64,000 nucleotides of DNA from Lachnospiraceae bacterium (GCA_016284355.1 JAEEOQ010000080.1:1-64000), one strand, 5' to 3'. Shown: positions 29,385 to 39,483, counted from the first letter of the stretch. Notes: generated by a model from the sequence alone, not told the origin. Translations and numbers: made by a program.

Positions 29385-30278
29385 ATGCATAAAAAAAACA
29401 AAGGAATCACGATCTTCCTTTTTTTACTTCCCGCTCTGGCCTTGTTCTTTGGAATACTCATCGCACCGATCATAGCATCTGTGCACCACAGTCTCTTCCA
29501 GTACAAAACCTTTGAAAATGCGGGAGATTTTGTGGGTTTAAAAAACTACAGGGATCTTTTTACAAGTGAATACGATTTTGGAACAGCCTTAAAGAATGCT
29601 CTCATTCTTGCGGGTCTTTCAGTATTTATTCAGTTGCCTATTTCACTGGGACTAGCATTAATGCTTGGTAAGGGAATCAAAGGTGAACGTTTTTACCTTT
29701 CAGTATATTTTATGCCGGTACTTATCTCTGCGGTAGTTATCGGTATGTTGTGGGAAAAGATCTATAACCCTATTTACGGACTGATCTTTAAGAGTTTTGA
29801 AGCCTTTGGCTGGGAATCGGTACTGCCCCCTGAAGGACTTCTGGGAAACAAAAAGACTGCTCTTATGGCGGTATTCATTCCTACCATATGGCAGTATGTA
29901 GGTTATCACATGCTCCTTATGTATGCGGGCGTTAAAAGCGTATCGCCTGAACTTCGCGAGGCAGCAATGCTTGATGGCGCTACAGACGGACAGGTAAACC
30001 GCTACATTGTAATACCTTCAATAAAGCAGATCATAAAGGTTTCCATTATTTTTGCCATCACCGGCTCGCTTAAATCCTACGACCTTATAAAGGTTTTTGC
30101 AAAAGACGCATACAACTGCTCTTACAAGGTTCCAAGCCTTATGCTTGTGCGGTACGCATTTAACAATGCGGGCGGTATCGCAAGTGCCATCGCAGTCATA
30201 ATGATCATACTGTGTTTCGCATTTGCAATTACTATAAACTGGTTATTTAAGGAGAGGGATCCATATGGCAAAAAATAG
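29385..30278 (+). CDS. Sugar ABC transporter permease
   Basis: ATG 29385 preceded by TGGAGG RBS; EAAMLDGATDGQVNRYIVIPSIKQIIKVS EAA loop. Confidence 0.92.
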   Translation: MHKKNKGITIFLFLLPALALFFGILIAPIIASVHHSLFQYKTFENAGDFVGLKNYRDLFTSEYDFGTALKNALILAGLSVFIQLPISLGLALMLGKGIKGERFYLSVYFMPVLISAVVIGMLWEKIYNPIYGLIFKSFEAFGWESVLPPEGLLGNKKTALMAVFIPTIWQYVGYHMLLMYAGVKSVSPELREAAMLDGATDGQVNRYIVIPSIKQIIKVSIIFAITGSLKSYDLIKVFAKDAYNCSYKVPSLMLVRYAFNNAGGIASAIAVIMIILCFAFAITINWLFKERDPYGKK

Positions 30279-31185
30279 TCTGACAGATGTAAATCTTGAG
30301 ATCTACAAAGTCAAAAAGACGAATAAAGCCGTAAAAGTCATTATTTACATAGGACTTATCTTCTGGCTCCTTATCGATCTTTTTCCTTTGTACTATATGT
30401 TTACTTTCTCGCTCAAAAGCTCACACGAGATCATGGGCGACAACGTAGCCGGCCTTCCTAAGGAATGGATGTGGAGCAACTACACCAGAGTTTTCGAGAT
30501 GGGTAAAAAGACCGGTGAACCACCGATGCGCCATTTCTTTGCATACGGCGGCCTTGAAAGATGTTTTTCAAACAGTATCCTCGTTGCTGTGGCAACCATT
30601 GTTATTTCAATGCTTGCAGCACTTATGGCAACATATGCCATTACAAGGATCGTATGGAAGGGCAGCAAGCTTTTAAATTCAATCTTTATGCTTGGTATCA
30701 CAATTCCTATGCATGTAGCCCTTTATCCGATCTACTCACAGTTTTCAAAAATGGGAATACTTCGCTCCTACACTTCACTTATCGTTCCATATGCAGCATT
30801 TGCGCTAAGTATGGCCATAATGGTCTGTACCGGCTTTATGAATGATATACCAAAGGAGCTTGACGAATCGGCCTGTATCGACGGATGCGGCCTGTGGGGC
30901 ACATTTTTCCACATAATTGCCCCTCTTATGAAGCCTGCACTCGCCACCATGGGAATTTACACATTCCTTCAGTGCTGGAATGAGTTTATGTTCGCCAGCG
31001 TTTTTGCAAATGAGGCTCACTACACTCTCCCGGTTTTCGTTGCCAACCTTAAGGGAAGCAACATCACAGACTGGGGACTTGTAGGTGCAGGACTTGCACT
31101 TGCCACCTTCCCGATGCTCATCGCTTACATCTTTATGAGCAGCAGGATCCAGGAAAGTTTTATGGTTGGTGCAGTTAAAGGTTGA
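30265..31185 (+). CDS. Sugar ABC transporter permease
   Basis: 306 aa; ESACIDGCGLWGTFFHIIAPLMKPALATMGI; C-terminus SFMVGAVKG. Confidence 0.93.
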   Translation: MAKNSLTDVNLEIYKVKKTNKAVKVIIYIGLIFWLLIDLFPLYYMFTFSLKSSHEIMGDNVAGLPKEWMWSNYTRVFEMGKKTGEPPMRHFFAYGGLERCFSNSILVAVATIVISMLAALMATYAITRIVWKGSKLLNSIFMLGITIPMHVALYPIYSQFSKMGILRSYTSLIVPYAAFALSMAIMVCTGFMNDIPKELDESACIDGCGLWGTFFHIIAPLMKPALATMGIYTFLQCWNEFMFASVFANEAHYTLPVFVANLKGSNITDWGLVGAGLALATFPMLIAYIFMSSRIQESFMVGAVKG

Positions 31186-31230
31186 CGATTTTCTTCATAG
31201 CTATATTTTTTTCTTAAAATTTTTCTCCGA

Positions 31231-31278
31231 AAAAGCTCTCCCCTATAGGTAAAAACTTGCCTTAGGGGAGAGCTTTTG
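31231..31278 (+). terminator. terminator of ABC operon
   Basis: AAAGCTCTCCCCTA ... TAGGGGAGAGCTTTT hairpin. Confidence 0.75.
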
Positions 31279-31290
31279 CACTATAATTTA

Positions 31291-31319
31291 TTGTTTACAA
31301 GTCGTGAATGTGATACAAT
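31291..31319 (+). promoter_or_regulatory. candidate sigma-A promoter for histidine kinase
   Basis: TTGTTT, 17 nt, TACAAT. Confidence 0.5.
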
Positions 31320-31334
31320 GAGGATTAACGAATA

Positions 31335-33185
31335 ATGAATATTAAAGTACTAAGCAACGGGGTAAAACTTGTGAATGGGGTAAAACGATACAAAGAAAAG
31401 AAACAGAATATAACCTTTGAAAGCAATTCTCTTGCAAAAAAGCTTCGTATCGTCTTTATATGCATGATCGTGCTATTTGTTGCCACCTTTGTTTGCTCGC
31501 TCTTTTATATAATCAGAAAAGAACGGCAGGAAAACGCCATGAGGGAGTCTTCAAATACGCTGCGAGGTCTTTCTGACGGCATATGCTCAGATGTTACAAG
31601 ATATAAAGAACTTTCCCGTCTTATTATGGTAGATGAAGGTCTTGTTAAATATCTTAAGGCGGACGATGAAGAAATAGATGCGGGCCTTATAAACAACTCC
31701 CGCTACTCCGTACTTGCCATCCTTAATGTTACCACTATGGTGGATTCTGTCTTCTTCTTTAGAAACGATGGCAACTACCTTGCCACCAACCGCGGTTCCT
31801 ACATGTTTAACTACGACCGCATTAAATCCGAAGAATGGGAATACAACATTTTAAGCAAAAAGGGCGGCACAGTTATTTCCGTTAACGGAGACAACGCCCT
31901 GTTTAAGACAAGCGGAGAGCCAATTGTTACCATCGGGCGAACCATATACGATATCAGCACCCAGAAAAAGCTTGGTATCATGCTTATGAACATCTCCTGC
32001 GATGTACTAAAGCAAAAGCTTTTTAACCTTAATGCAGACAACGCTGTTATAGTGGGCTGCGACGGAACCTTTCTTTCAGGAAATGAAAACATTTTAAAAG
32101 AGATAGATAAGGAAGATTATTTAAATCCGGAGAAATATCACAACTATGTTACAGGCGAAGACCTCACTGTTTACAATGAGGTGGGCGCTCTTAACAACCG
32201 AAGGCTTATCTCAGCCTGCAAGGTTCCAGATATGCCGATCGTTATAATAAACTCCACTCACCTTGGCAACGGCTTTTTTATGTACGAGACCGTTTATGTA
32301 CTGCTTATAGTCATGCTGGTCTACCTTATAGCCGCCATAATAACAGGTGCTTTTGTTACAAAAAATATTGCAACGCCTGTATTTATGCTGACAGAAGCTC
32401 TTGAAAAAAACCGTGAAGAAGGTAAGCTTACGGAAATTGACGTTGATATACCTGACGGCGAGATTGCCGTACTGAAAGATTCTTACAACAGTATGGCAAC
32501 AAGGATCAATTCTCTTTTTGAAAACCTCCTAGAGCAGGAAAAGCTTGTTCAAAAGGCAGAGATGCGAGTTCTGCAAGAGCAGATAAAACCGCATTTTCTC
32601 TACAACTCCCTTGAGACAATAAGCTACCTTGCCTTAGAGGAACACGCCGAAAATGTGAGCCACGCGGTTGAGACTCTTGGCCGCTTTTACAGAAACTTCC
32701 TTAGTAAAGGCGACAGAGAGATCCCTTTAAGACTGGAAGTCATGATAATCAAAGACTATCTTTCTCTCCAAAAGCTTCGCTATGGCGACATACTTGAAGA
32801 TGAATACGATATAGCAGAAGAAACTCTTGATTTTAAGATACCAAAGCTTATATTACAGCCCCTCGTTGAAAACAGTATCTACCATGGCATACGTCTTAAG
32901 GGCGAGCCGGGTGTAATAAAGATAAGCAGCTTCTTTAAAGATGAGGATCTTCACATAGTTATACGAGACACGGGCGTTGGCATGACAGATGAACAGATTT
33001 CAAATGCCCTTCTTAAAGGAGCTCAGGTTGAAGGACCTATTTTACCTGAAAGTTTCGGTCTTCCGGGTACAATCGAAAGGATCCGCTACTACTGCGGGCG
33101 CGATGATGTGGTCAAGATACGAAGTGAAGTCGGAGAATTTACCGAGATAGAACTTATCATTAATAAAAACGACAACAGAGTATAA
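31335..33185 (+). CDS. YesM-type sensor histidine kinase
   Basis: 616 aa; EQIKPHFLYNSLETISYLALEEHAENVS (His_kinase), LVENSIYHGI. Confidence 0.92.
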   Translation: MNIKVLSNGVKLVNGVKRYKEKKQNITFESNSLAKKLRIVFICMIVLFVATFVCSLFYIIRKERQENAMRESSNTLRGLSDGICSDVTRYKELSRLIMVDEGLVKYLKADDEEIDAGLINNSRYSVLAILNVTTMVDSVFFFRNDGNYLATNRGSYMFNYDRIKSEEWEYNILSKKGGTVISVNGDNALFKTSGEPIVTIGRTIYDISTQKKLGIMLMNISCDVLKQKLFNLNADNAVIVGCDGTFLSGNENILKEIDKEDYLNPEKYHNYVTGEDLTVYNEVGALNNRRLISACKVPDMPIVIINSTHLGNGFFMYETVYVLLIVMLVYLIAAIITGAFVTKNIATPVFMLTEALEKNREEGKLTEIDVDIPDGEIAVLKDSYNSMATRINSLFENLLEQEKLVQKAEMRVLQEQIKPHFLYNSLETISYLALEEHAENVSHAVETLGRFYRNFLSKGDREIPLRLEVMIIKDYLSLQKLRYGDILEDEYDIAEETLDFKIPKLILQPLVENSIYHGIRLKGEPGVIKISSFFKDEDLHIVIRDTGVGMTDEQISNALLKGAQVEGPILPESFGLPGTIERIRYYCGRDDVVKIRSEVGEFTEIELIINKNDNRV

Positions 33186-33206
33186 CATAATTTACAGGAG
33201 GAAAAT

Positions 33207-33950
33207 ATGTACAGGGTAATGCTGATCGACGATGAAAGATCTGCAAGAAAGCTGATGCTTGGGGTTATTGACTGGGCATCACTTGATATGGAAGTTGTAG
33301 GGGAAGCCTCAAGCGGTATAGAAGCCATAAACGTAATTGACGATATGCGGCCCGATATAGCTTTTGTGGATATTTCCATGCCTTTTATGAACGGAATAGA
33401 GTTTACGGAAATGGCCACCAAAAGATATCCGGATCTTTGCATCATCATTATGACCGCTTTTGACGATTTTGAATACGCAAGAAAATGCGTAAGTCTGCCG
33501 GTTTTTGAGTATATGCTTAAACCTATCGTAAAGGAAGAAGTTATGGAAACTTTACGAAGAGTAAAGGAAAGGCTTGATGAAAAGAAAGCAGAAACTGGCG
33601 TATTAGCTGAAGGCGAAAATGATGAGGATCTTTTCGAAGAAGGCACCGCCTCAGACCAGATCATAAAATATATCGAGGAAAACTACAAAGATCCGCAGCT
33701 TAATCTTACGGCCACTGCCCAGCACTTTGGTTTTTCCAGCAGCTACCTTAGCCGCAAGTTTAAAGGCGAGACCGGCAAAAACTTTGTGGAATACCTTACC
33801 GACTGCCGCATGAAAAAGGCCATAGAGCTTGCCGCAAAGAACGTAAAGATGTATAAAGCCGCTGAGGAAGTCGGCATCCCAGACCCTAACTACTTTGGCA
33901 AATGCTTCAAAAAATACGCCGGCGTCAGCTACTCTGAATACGCGAAATAG
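33207..33950 (+). CDS. YesN-type response regulator with AraC output domain
   Basis: 247 aa; MYRVMLIDDERSARKLMLGVIDW receiver plus FGFSSSYLSRKFKGETGKNFVEYLTDCRMKKAIELA HTH. Confidence 0.93.
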   Translation: MYRVMLIDDERSARKLMLGVIDWASLDMEVVGEASSGIEAINVIDDMRPDIAFVDISMPFMNGIEFTEMATKRYPDLCIIIMTAFDDFEYARKCVSLPVFEYMLKPIVKEEVMETLRRVKERLDEKKAETGVLAEGENDEDLFEEGTASDQIIKYIEENYKDPQLNLTATAQHFGFSSSYLSRKFKGETGKNFVEYLTDCRMKKAIELAAKNVKMYKAAEEVGIPDPNYFGKCFKKYAGVSYSEYAK

Positions 33951-34345
33951 CCAGGGGGTTGTTCGAGTGACGGAGCCTGCCTGGCGTGTTTTCTTCCTGA
34001 TTTTTGATTTTTTTTGCCCGCAAGTTAACCCTTCTCGTCCCGCGGGCGTTACCACGGGACTCGGCGTAAATGAAGGCCCGAGCTTTTTTACGGAGCGCTA
34101 AGGTGGATAAACCGCCTTTATGTTACAAGAGCTGCGACCGGACAAATCCTTTGGATTTGTCCGGTCGCAGCTCTTTTCACTAGCAGGCTGAAATATTCAG
34201 CCTGCTTCGCGCTCCTTATTCTATCTCCTGCGATTCGCACTGCCTTCGTTATACGTTACGATACGCACAGGGCAGTTGCGCAAAAAAATTCAAAAATCAT
34301 GATAGAAAACACTGGTCGCGGCTCCTGATGCATCTTTAATCTTAC
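33951..34345. repeat. structured intergenic element with inverted-repeat ends (MITE-like/interspersed repeat candidate)
   Basis: GTGTTTTCTTCCTGATTTTTGATTTTTTTTGC (33986-34017) is an imperfect inverted repeat of GCAAAAAAATTCAAAAATCATGATAGAAAACAC (34280-34312). At least four internal hairpins, including a 23-bp perfect stem (34127-34175). Confidence 0.5.
34127..34179. terminator. very strong hairpin/terminator inside the intergenic element
   Basis: AAGAGCTGCGACCGGACAAATCC-TTT-GGATTTGTCCGGTCGCAGCTCTT then TTCAC; 23-bp perfect stem, 3-nt loop. Confidence 0.75.
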
Positions 34346-34347
34346 TA

Positions 34348-35226
34348 TTATTTCAGCCCGAACTCTTTGTATAGCTGCTCACGTTTTTCCTTATTCTTTG
34401 AGGCTTCTGCTATTTCCTCAGTTCTACCGGCCTCGGAAAGAATGACCGCCAAGCGGCCAAAAAGCTCCGCTCCAGCTTCTACTCCTTCTTTAAAGCCCTG
34501 GTTATGCAGTCTTTCTGCCACTTCACACATACTATCAGCTCCTTCCACTTCAACCTCTTCGTATCTTCTGTCTCCTGTCATTGCTGACAAGAATTTTAAA
34601 ACTGCGTCCACATGCTCGATTACTGTTACATCATCCGGCACGTACTCCGGATCTTTACGTTTTTCAACAAAGAATCTTGCTACTACGCCAAAATCACTCT
34701 TAAACTTGTTTACTGTTTCATCATCAAGCCAAGAAATCTCAAATACATTGATCCTGTAGTCATTAACATATTCATCAAGTGCATCCGGAATGTCAATAAC
34801 CTCTTTTAACTGTTTGGGATAGTTCCAGTGGTCAGCGCCAAAATAAAGCACTATTGTCATTACCGGGAATATGTTAGGCAATTTCTTCCTTTTTCGTTTT
34901 GCTTCGTCCCTTTCTATAAGCTGTGACCTGTATGACACACCGTCATACGCTAGTGCACGAAGCGGGAAATACTTATCTGGACCTGTTTGGTTTTCAAGTC
35001 CAACAAGAGCAATCTGCACGTTTTCTCTGACCCATATCTTAGCAACGTCACGTTCCATTTCGTGCATCTTACCCTTTTCAGCCTTAAACTGCGATCTGAC
35101 CTTTGTCGCAACAAGTTCATTCTCCTTGATAGAATCCTTTCCATCAAGGACTAAAACATTAACTATATCGGAAAAAATGTCGTTATAGTCTTCAAGCAGT
35201 TTTTCTGTAATATCTTTTTCAGCCAT
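34348..35226 (-). CDS. Rpn-family (PF04754, transposase_31/YhgA-like) recombination-promoting nuclease/PD-(D/E)XK protein
   Basis: 292 aa from MAEKDITEKLLEDYND; preceded by GGAAAGG RBS. KDSIKENELVATKVRSQFKAE...WVRENVQIALVGLENQTGPDKYFPLRALAYDGVSYRSQL...FPVMTIVLYFGADHWNYPKQLKEVI matches Rpn family style. Confidence 0.75.
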   Translation of the reverse strand: MAEKDITEKLLEDYNDIFSDIVNVLVLDGKDSIKENELVATKVRSQFKAEKGKMHEMERDVAKIWVRENVQIALVGLENQTGPDKYFPLRALAYDGVSYRSQLIERDEAKRKRKKLPNIFPVMTIVLYFGADHWNYPKQLKEVIDIPDALDEYVNDYRINVFEISWLDDETVNKFKSDFGVVARFFVEKRKDPEYVPDDVTVIEHVDAVLKFLSAMTGDRRYEEVEVEGADSMCEVAERLHNQGFKEGVEAGAELFGRLAVILSEAGRTEEIAEASKNKEKREQLYKEFGLK

Positions 35227-35384
35227 ATTACGCCTTTCCATAATAATAACATATTTTCTTGTTTTTTCAATGTATTTTGGAACCTCTTAGAACAAAAGAC
35301 GGTTTCAGAAATATTGAAAAGATATAAAACAGACATTCTCGCGAAAGATATCTTACATTGTAACATAGAAAAAGTCAAGATAAA

Positions 35385-35412
35385 AAGACAGATGCCAAAA
35401 TGCATCTGTCTT
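35385..35412 (-). terminator. terminator of miaA
   Basis: AAGACAGATGC-CAAAAT-GCATCTGTCTT. Confidence 0.7.
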
Positions 35413-35419
35413 CCTTTTA

Positions 35420-36313
35420 TCAGTCATTATAAAACTCTTTAATAAGCGCTTCCGCTTCGCCCGCAGGTTCTGCTGCCATGTCGATCCAGTGGATGTCGGT
35501 GCGCTTACGAAACCAGGTCATCTGCTCTTTTGCAAGGTGACGGATTTCCATAAAGAGTTTGTTGTAGAAGGCATCAAAGCTTTCAAACTCGCCCCGAAGG
35601 TACATTAAGATATAGCGATACTCAAGGCCGAGCTTGTATAAGAATTCGTCTGTGGCGCCTGCTGCACGAAGGTCTTCCACTTCTTTTATCATGCCCTCGG
35701 AAAGTCTTCTGTCAAGGCGCTCCCTTATGCGCTCGTAAAGCACTTCACGAGGCCAGGTTACACCTATTACAAGGGTTTCATAACGCGGCTTGCTTGGGTT
35801 TTCATTTAAGGCTCCTGCGTAGATCTTTTCTACGGCGCGTTCCACGCGCCTTTTGTTATTTACATCTACCCTTTCAAGCATATCAGGGTTCTTTTCTTTC
35901 ATTACGGCAAGAAGCTCAGGTAAACTCATAGCCTCTACTTTAGCGCGGATTTCTTTATCAGGCTCTGCAGCTGGAAGATTATATCCGTCTACAACGCTGT
36001 TTACATAAAGGCCTGTTCCTCCTACAAGGAAAGCCTTTTTGCCGCGTCCTGTTATATCATCTATGGCATCGTAGGCGCCCTTTTGAAAGTCCTTTAAAGA
36101 GAAGAAATCATTTGGCTTTGCCACATCTATCATAAAATGCGGCACTCCCTGCATCTCTTCTTTTGTTACTTTCCCAGAGCCAAGATCAAGACCTTCAAAT
36201 ACCTGCCTTGAATCAGCCGAGACGATCTCTGCGTCAAATCTTTTTGCAAGCTCTATTCCAAGTCCGCTTTTTCCCGATGCATTTGTACCTGCTATTACTA
36301 CAAGCTTTTCCAT
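35420..36313 (-). CDS. miaA: tRNA dimethylallyltransferase
   Basis: 297 aa; VVIAGTNASGKSGLGIELAKRFDAEIVSADSRQVFEGLDLGSGKVT; VGGTGLYVNSVVDGY. Confidence 0.93.
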   Translation of the reverse strand: MEKLVVIAGTNASGKSGLGIELAKRFDAEIVSADSRQVFEGLDLGSGKVTKEEMQGVPHFMIDVAKPNDFFSLKDFQKGAYDAIDDITGRGKKAFLVGGTGLYVNSVVDGYNLPAAEPDKEIRAKVEAMSLPELLAVMKEKNPDMLERVDVNNKRRVERAVEKIYAGALNENPSKPRYETLVIGVTWPREVLYERIRERLDRRLSEGMIKEVEDLRAAGATDEFLYKLGLEYRYILMYLRGEFESFDAFYNKLFMEIRHLAKEQMTWFRKRTDIHWIDMAAEPAGEAEALIKEFYND

Positions 36314-36361
36314 AAGTCTCCCTCAGTGATATTCGCAATCCGCTCCGCTACTTGTTCATAT

Positions 36362-36390
36362 AAAAAAGGCTGCCTAATAAGAAGGCAGCC
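36362..36390 (-). terminator. terminator of pgi
   Basis: GGCTGCCT-AATAAGA-AGGCAGCC with A-run on + side (U-run for minus transcript). Confidence 0.75.
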
Positions 36391-36404
36391 CATATTTCAA
36401 AGAA

Positions 36405-37985
36405 TTAAATGTTAAAGATCTCTGAAAACTCTTTAAGAGCTCCCTCTGTTTCGTGTGCAAGAACTGCTGTAGCAAGCTTCTTTCCAAGCTGTACGCCTTC
36501 CTGATCGAAACTGTTGATATTCCAAAGGAAGCCCTGGAACATAACCTTATTTTCAAAGTGTGCAAGAAGAGCACCAAGAGCCTTAGGATCAAGCTTCTCA
36601 CCGATGATGATGCTTGAAGGTCTGCCGCCGGCAAAGCTCTTGTTAGGATTCTCATCCTTCTTGCCGCATGCAAATGCGATGATCTGTGCAGCAACGTTTG
36701 CGCAAAGCTTAGCCTGGCTTGTGCTGCCCTTTATCTCAACATCTGTTCCGATCTGGCTTGCCTTAAATCCAACAAACTGAAGAGGAACGATGTCTGTACC
36801 CTGGTGAAGGAGCTGATAGAAGGAATGCTGTCCGTTTGTACCCGGTTCACCAAAGATAACAGGACCTGTTACGTAATTAATGTCTTCGCCGAATCTGTTT
36901 ACAGACTTGCCGTTTGATTCCATATCAAGCTGCTGAAGGTGTGCAGGGAATCTGCTAAGTGCCTGTGAGTAAGGAAGAATGGCTGTAGCAGGATATCCGA
37001 GTACGTTACGCTCATAAACACCGATAAGAGCATCAAGCATCTCAGGGTTTGAAAGAACGTCTTCATTTGCAGAAAGCTTATCTTCCTGCGCTGCACCGTC
37101 AAGGAAATCAGCAAATACCTTTGGTCCGAAGGCAAGTGAAAGAATAGCTCCGCCTACAGCAGATGTTGAAGAATAACGTCCGCCGATATAATCATCCATA
37201 AAGAAAGCTGCAAGGTAATCACTGCTGCTTGCAAGAGGACTTGTCTCTGAAGTAACTGCGATCATATGCTTGCTTGCGTCAAGGCCTGCCTTCTTAAGGG
37301 CATCTTTAACAAATGCCTCATTGGTAAGTGTCTCAAGTGTTGTACCTGACTTAGATACAAGGATAAAAATAGCATGTGCAAGATCTGTACCTGCAAGAAC
37401 TGCTGCTGCATCATCAGGATCTACGTTGGAGATGAATTTGGCATCCATCTTAAATGTACCGTTCTTCTTAGCCCAGTTTTCAAGAGCAAGATACATAGCT
37501 CTAGGGCCAAGGTCTGAACCGCCGATACCGATCTGAACTACTGTAGTGAACTTCTCTCCTGCAGCGTTTGTGATCTCGCCGTTATGTACCTTGTTTGCAA
37601 AGTCAGCGATCTTCTTCTGCTGAGCTACATAAAATTCTCTCTTGTCGCCGCCGTCAGCTGTAACGTTATCTCCAAGCTGACCTCTTGTAAGCTGGTGAAG
37701 AACCATTCTCTTCTCACCGGTGTTTATTACTTCGCCGTTGTAAAGAGCCTTAAACTTTTCTGAAAGCTGAGCCTCTTTTGCAAGAGCTACAAGCTTTTCA
37801 AGGATCTCATCGTTAACCTGTTTTGCAGCATAGTTATATGTAAGACCTGCTGCCATCTTTACGTTGTACTTTTTAACCCTGTTTACACCGCTCTCTCCTG
37901 ACATATCTTTTACAAGATCTGTCCTATTAACTGCTTTAAGAGCATCAAATGCACTTAATCTGTCGAGATTTTTCCAATCTGCCAT
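36405..37985 (-). CDS. pgi: Glucose-6-phosphate isomerase
   Basis: 526 aa; VVQIGIGGSDLGPRAMYLAL, VSKSGTTLET, SNGKSVNRFG. Confidence 0.95.
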   Translation of the reverse strand: MADWKNLDRLSAFDALKAVNRTDLVKDMSGESGVNRVKKYNVKMAAGLTYNYAAKQVNDEILEKLVALAKEAQLSEKFKALYNGEVINTGEKRMVLHQLTRGQLGDNVTADGGDKREFYVAQQKKIADFANKVHNGEITNAAGEKFTTVVQIGIGGSDLGPRAMYLALENWAKKNGTFKMDAKFISNVDPDDAAAVLAGTDLAHAIFILVSKSGTTLETLTNEAFVKDALKKAGLDASKHMIAVTSETSPLASSSDYLAAFFMDDYIGGRYSSTSAVGGAILSLAFGPKVFADFLDGAAQEDKLSANEDVLSNPEMLDALIGVYERNVLGYPATAILPYSQALSRFPAHLQQLDMESNGKSVNRFGEDINYVTGPVIFGEPGTNGQHSFYQLLHQGTDIVPLQFVGFKASQIGTDVEIKGSTSQAKLCANVAAQIIAFACGKKDENPNKSFAGGRPSSIIIGEKLDPKALGALLAHFENKVMFQGFLWNINSFDQEGVQLGKKLATAVLAHETEGALKEFSEIFNI

Positions 37986-38123
37986 TATCTATAACCTCCA
38001 TTTTATAAAAACGTTTTCTATATCAATACTTGCTGTATTATAACCGAATTTTGCCGCATTTTCAAGTGCGGTTACACGCACCCGCGGGAAACTTCCGCAT
38101 TTAGGCACAAATAACTCAAAACT

Positions 38124-39335
38124 TTACTTTCCGTGTCTTGAATAATACTTTGCAAGTCCGCCTTCTGCGGTCTCTTTATATTCGTTGTTCATGTTGATAC
38201 CGGTCTCGTACATGGTCTTTACCACCATATCAAAGGAAATATTTCTTGAACCCACAAGGATATGCGAAAGCTTTGCCGCGTCCATGGCACGGGTAGCAGC
38301 TACCGCATTACGCTCTATACAAGGTATCTGCACAAGGCCGCAGATAGGGTCGCAGGTAAGGCCAAGAGAATGTTCCATGGCGATCTCTGCCGCATACTCA
38401 CACTCTTCTACGGAATAATCAAGAAGACATGCAACTGCTGCTGCCGCCATAGAAGTAGCGGTTCCGATCTCTGCCTGACAGCCGCATTCGGCGCCTGATA
38501 TGGAAGCATTTCTTCTTACAAGATTACCAAAAAGGCCTGCCACTCCAAGGGCTCTTAAGATCTTTTCGTCAGTAAATCCGCACTTTTCTTTCATATAATA
38601 AAGAGTAGCGGGAAGCACACCGCAGGCTCCGCAGGTAGGTGCGGTAACTATGGTGCCGTTATCTGCATTCTGCTCTGCTACCGCAAATGCGTAGGCGCAA
38701 ACCTTTTTAAGCTCCTTTGTCTCAGGGTCGTCTTCTTCAAGGATCGATTTAAAAAGAATACGAGCCTTTCTTTCTACTTGAAGGCCGCCGGGAAGTACTC
38801 CGCTTGCATCAAGCCCCTCTTTAATTGACTTTTGCATAACGTCCCATATCTTCTTAAGGAAGTCCCATATCTCCTCGCCTTCGTTCATCTCAACGTACTC
38901 CGGAAGAGAAAGGTGTCTCCACTTGCAGAACTGGTTTATCTCTGCAAAAGAATTTTCAGGATATACGCTCTTTTCCGAAAACATCCTCTCGCCGTCAATG
39001 CGGACATTGCCGCCGCCGATGCTCTCCACTCTTATCTGCTTTATCTCTTTTCCGTCTTTATATGCAAAAAGGTCAAGAGTATTAGGGTGCTTTACATCCT
39101 CAGGGACCGATTCGCTAAAAACGATCTCACAAGGTACAGGAGCAAGGGTTTCTGTGATAACTCTGTCGGTACCGTGTCCTTTTCCGGTCTTTGCAAGGGA
39201 TTTATAAAGAACCGCCTTATAACTGTCTGCATCTTCCGTAAGACCCTTAAAATAAGCTGCCGCTCTTTCAGGCCCCATGGTATGGGAGCTTGAAGGGCCT
39301 TTTCCGATTTTATATAATTCTCTGATCGATTTCAT
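38124..39335 (-). CDS. L-serine ammonia-lyase (iron-sulfur, single polypeptide)
   Basis: 403 aa; GKGPSSSHTMGPERAA, TAPTCGACGVLPATLYY, GLTCDPICGLVQIPCIERNAVAA. Confidence 0.93.
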   Translation of the reverse strand: MKSIRELYKIGKGPSSSHTMGPERAAAYFKGLTEDADSYKAVLYKSLAKTGKGHGTDRVITETLAPVPCEIVFSESVPEDVKHPNTLDLFAYKDGKEIKQIRVESIGGGNVRIDGERMFSEKSVYPENSFAEINQFCKWRHLSLPEYVEMNEGEEIWDFLKKIWDVMQKSIKEGLDASGVLPGGLQVERKARILFKSILEEDDPETKELKKVCAYAFAVAEQNADNGTIVTAPTCGACGVLPATLYYMKEKCGFTDEKILRALGVAGLFGNLVRRNASISGAECGCQAEIGTATSMAAAAVACLLDYSVEECEYAAEIAMEHSLGLTCDPICGLVQIPCIERNAVAATRAMDAAKLSHILVGSRNISFDMVVKTMYETGINMNNEYKETAEGGLAKYYSRHGK

Positions 39336-39483
39336 GAAATGATCCGCCTTTAAATATATATTGATTTATTTTATTTACCAGGGAAATTATAGTTTGGTAA
39401 AAGACCTTTGTCAAGGCATAAGAAGTATATAAAAAGCCGTCGTTTATTCAGTATTTTGGCACATTTGCGGCATCGCAAACACC

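Noticed and set aside
33089-33664. 191-aa minus-strand ORF overlapping the YesN-like regulator
   Set aside because: Ser/Ile-rich antisense translation; the sense receiver domain is unambiguous.
33951-33984. tRNA T-arm-like string GTTCGAG within CCAGG...CCTGG
   Set aside because: No acceptor stem, D-arm or anticodon arm can be built around it; not a tRNA.
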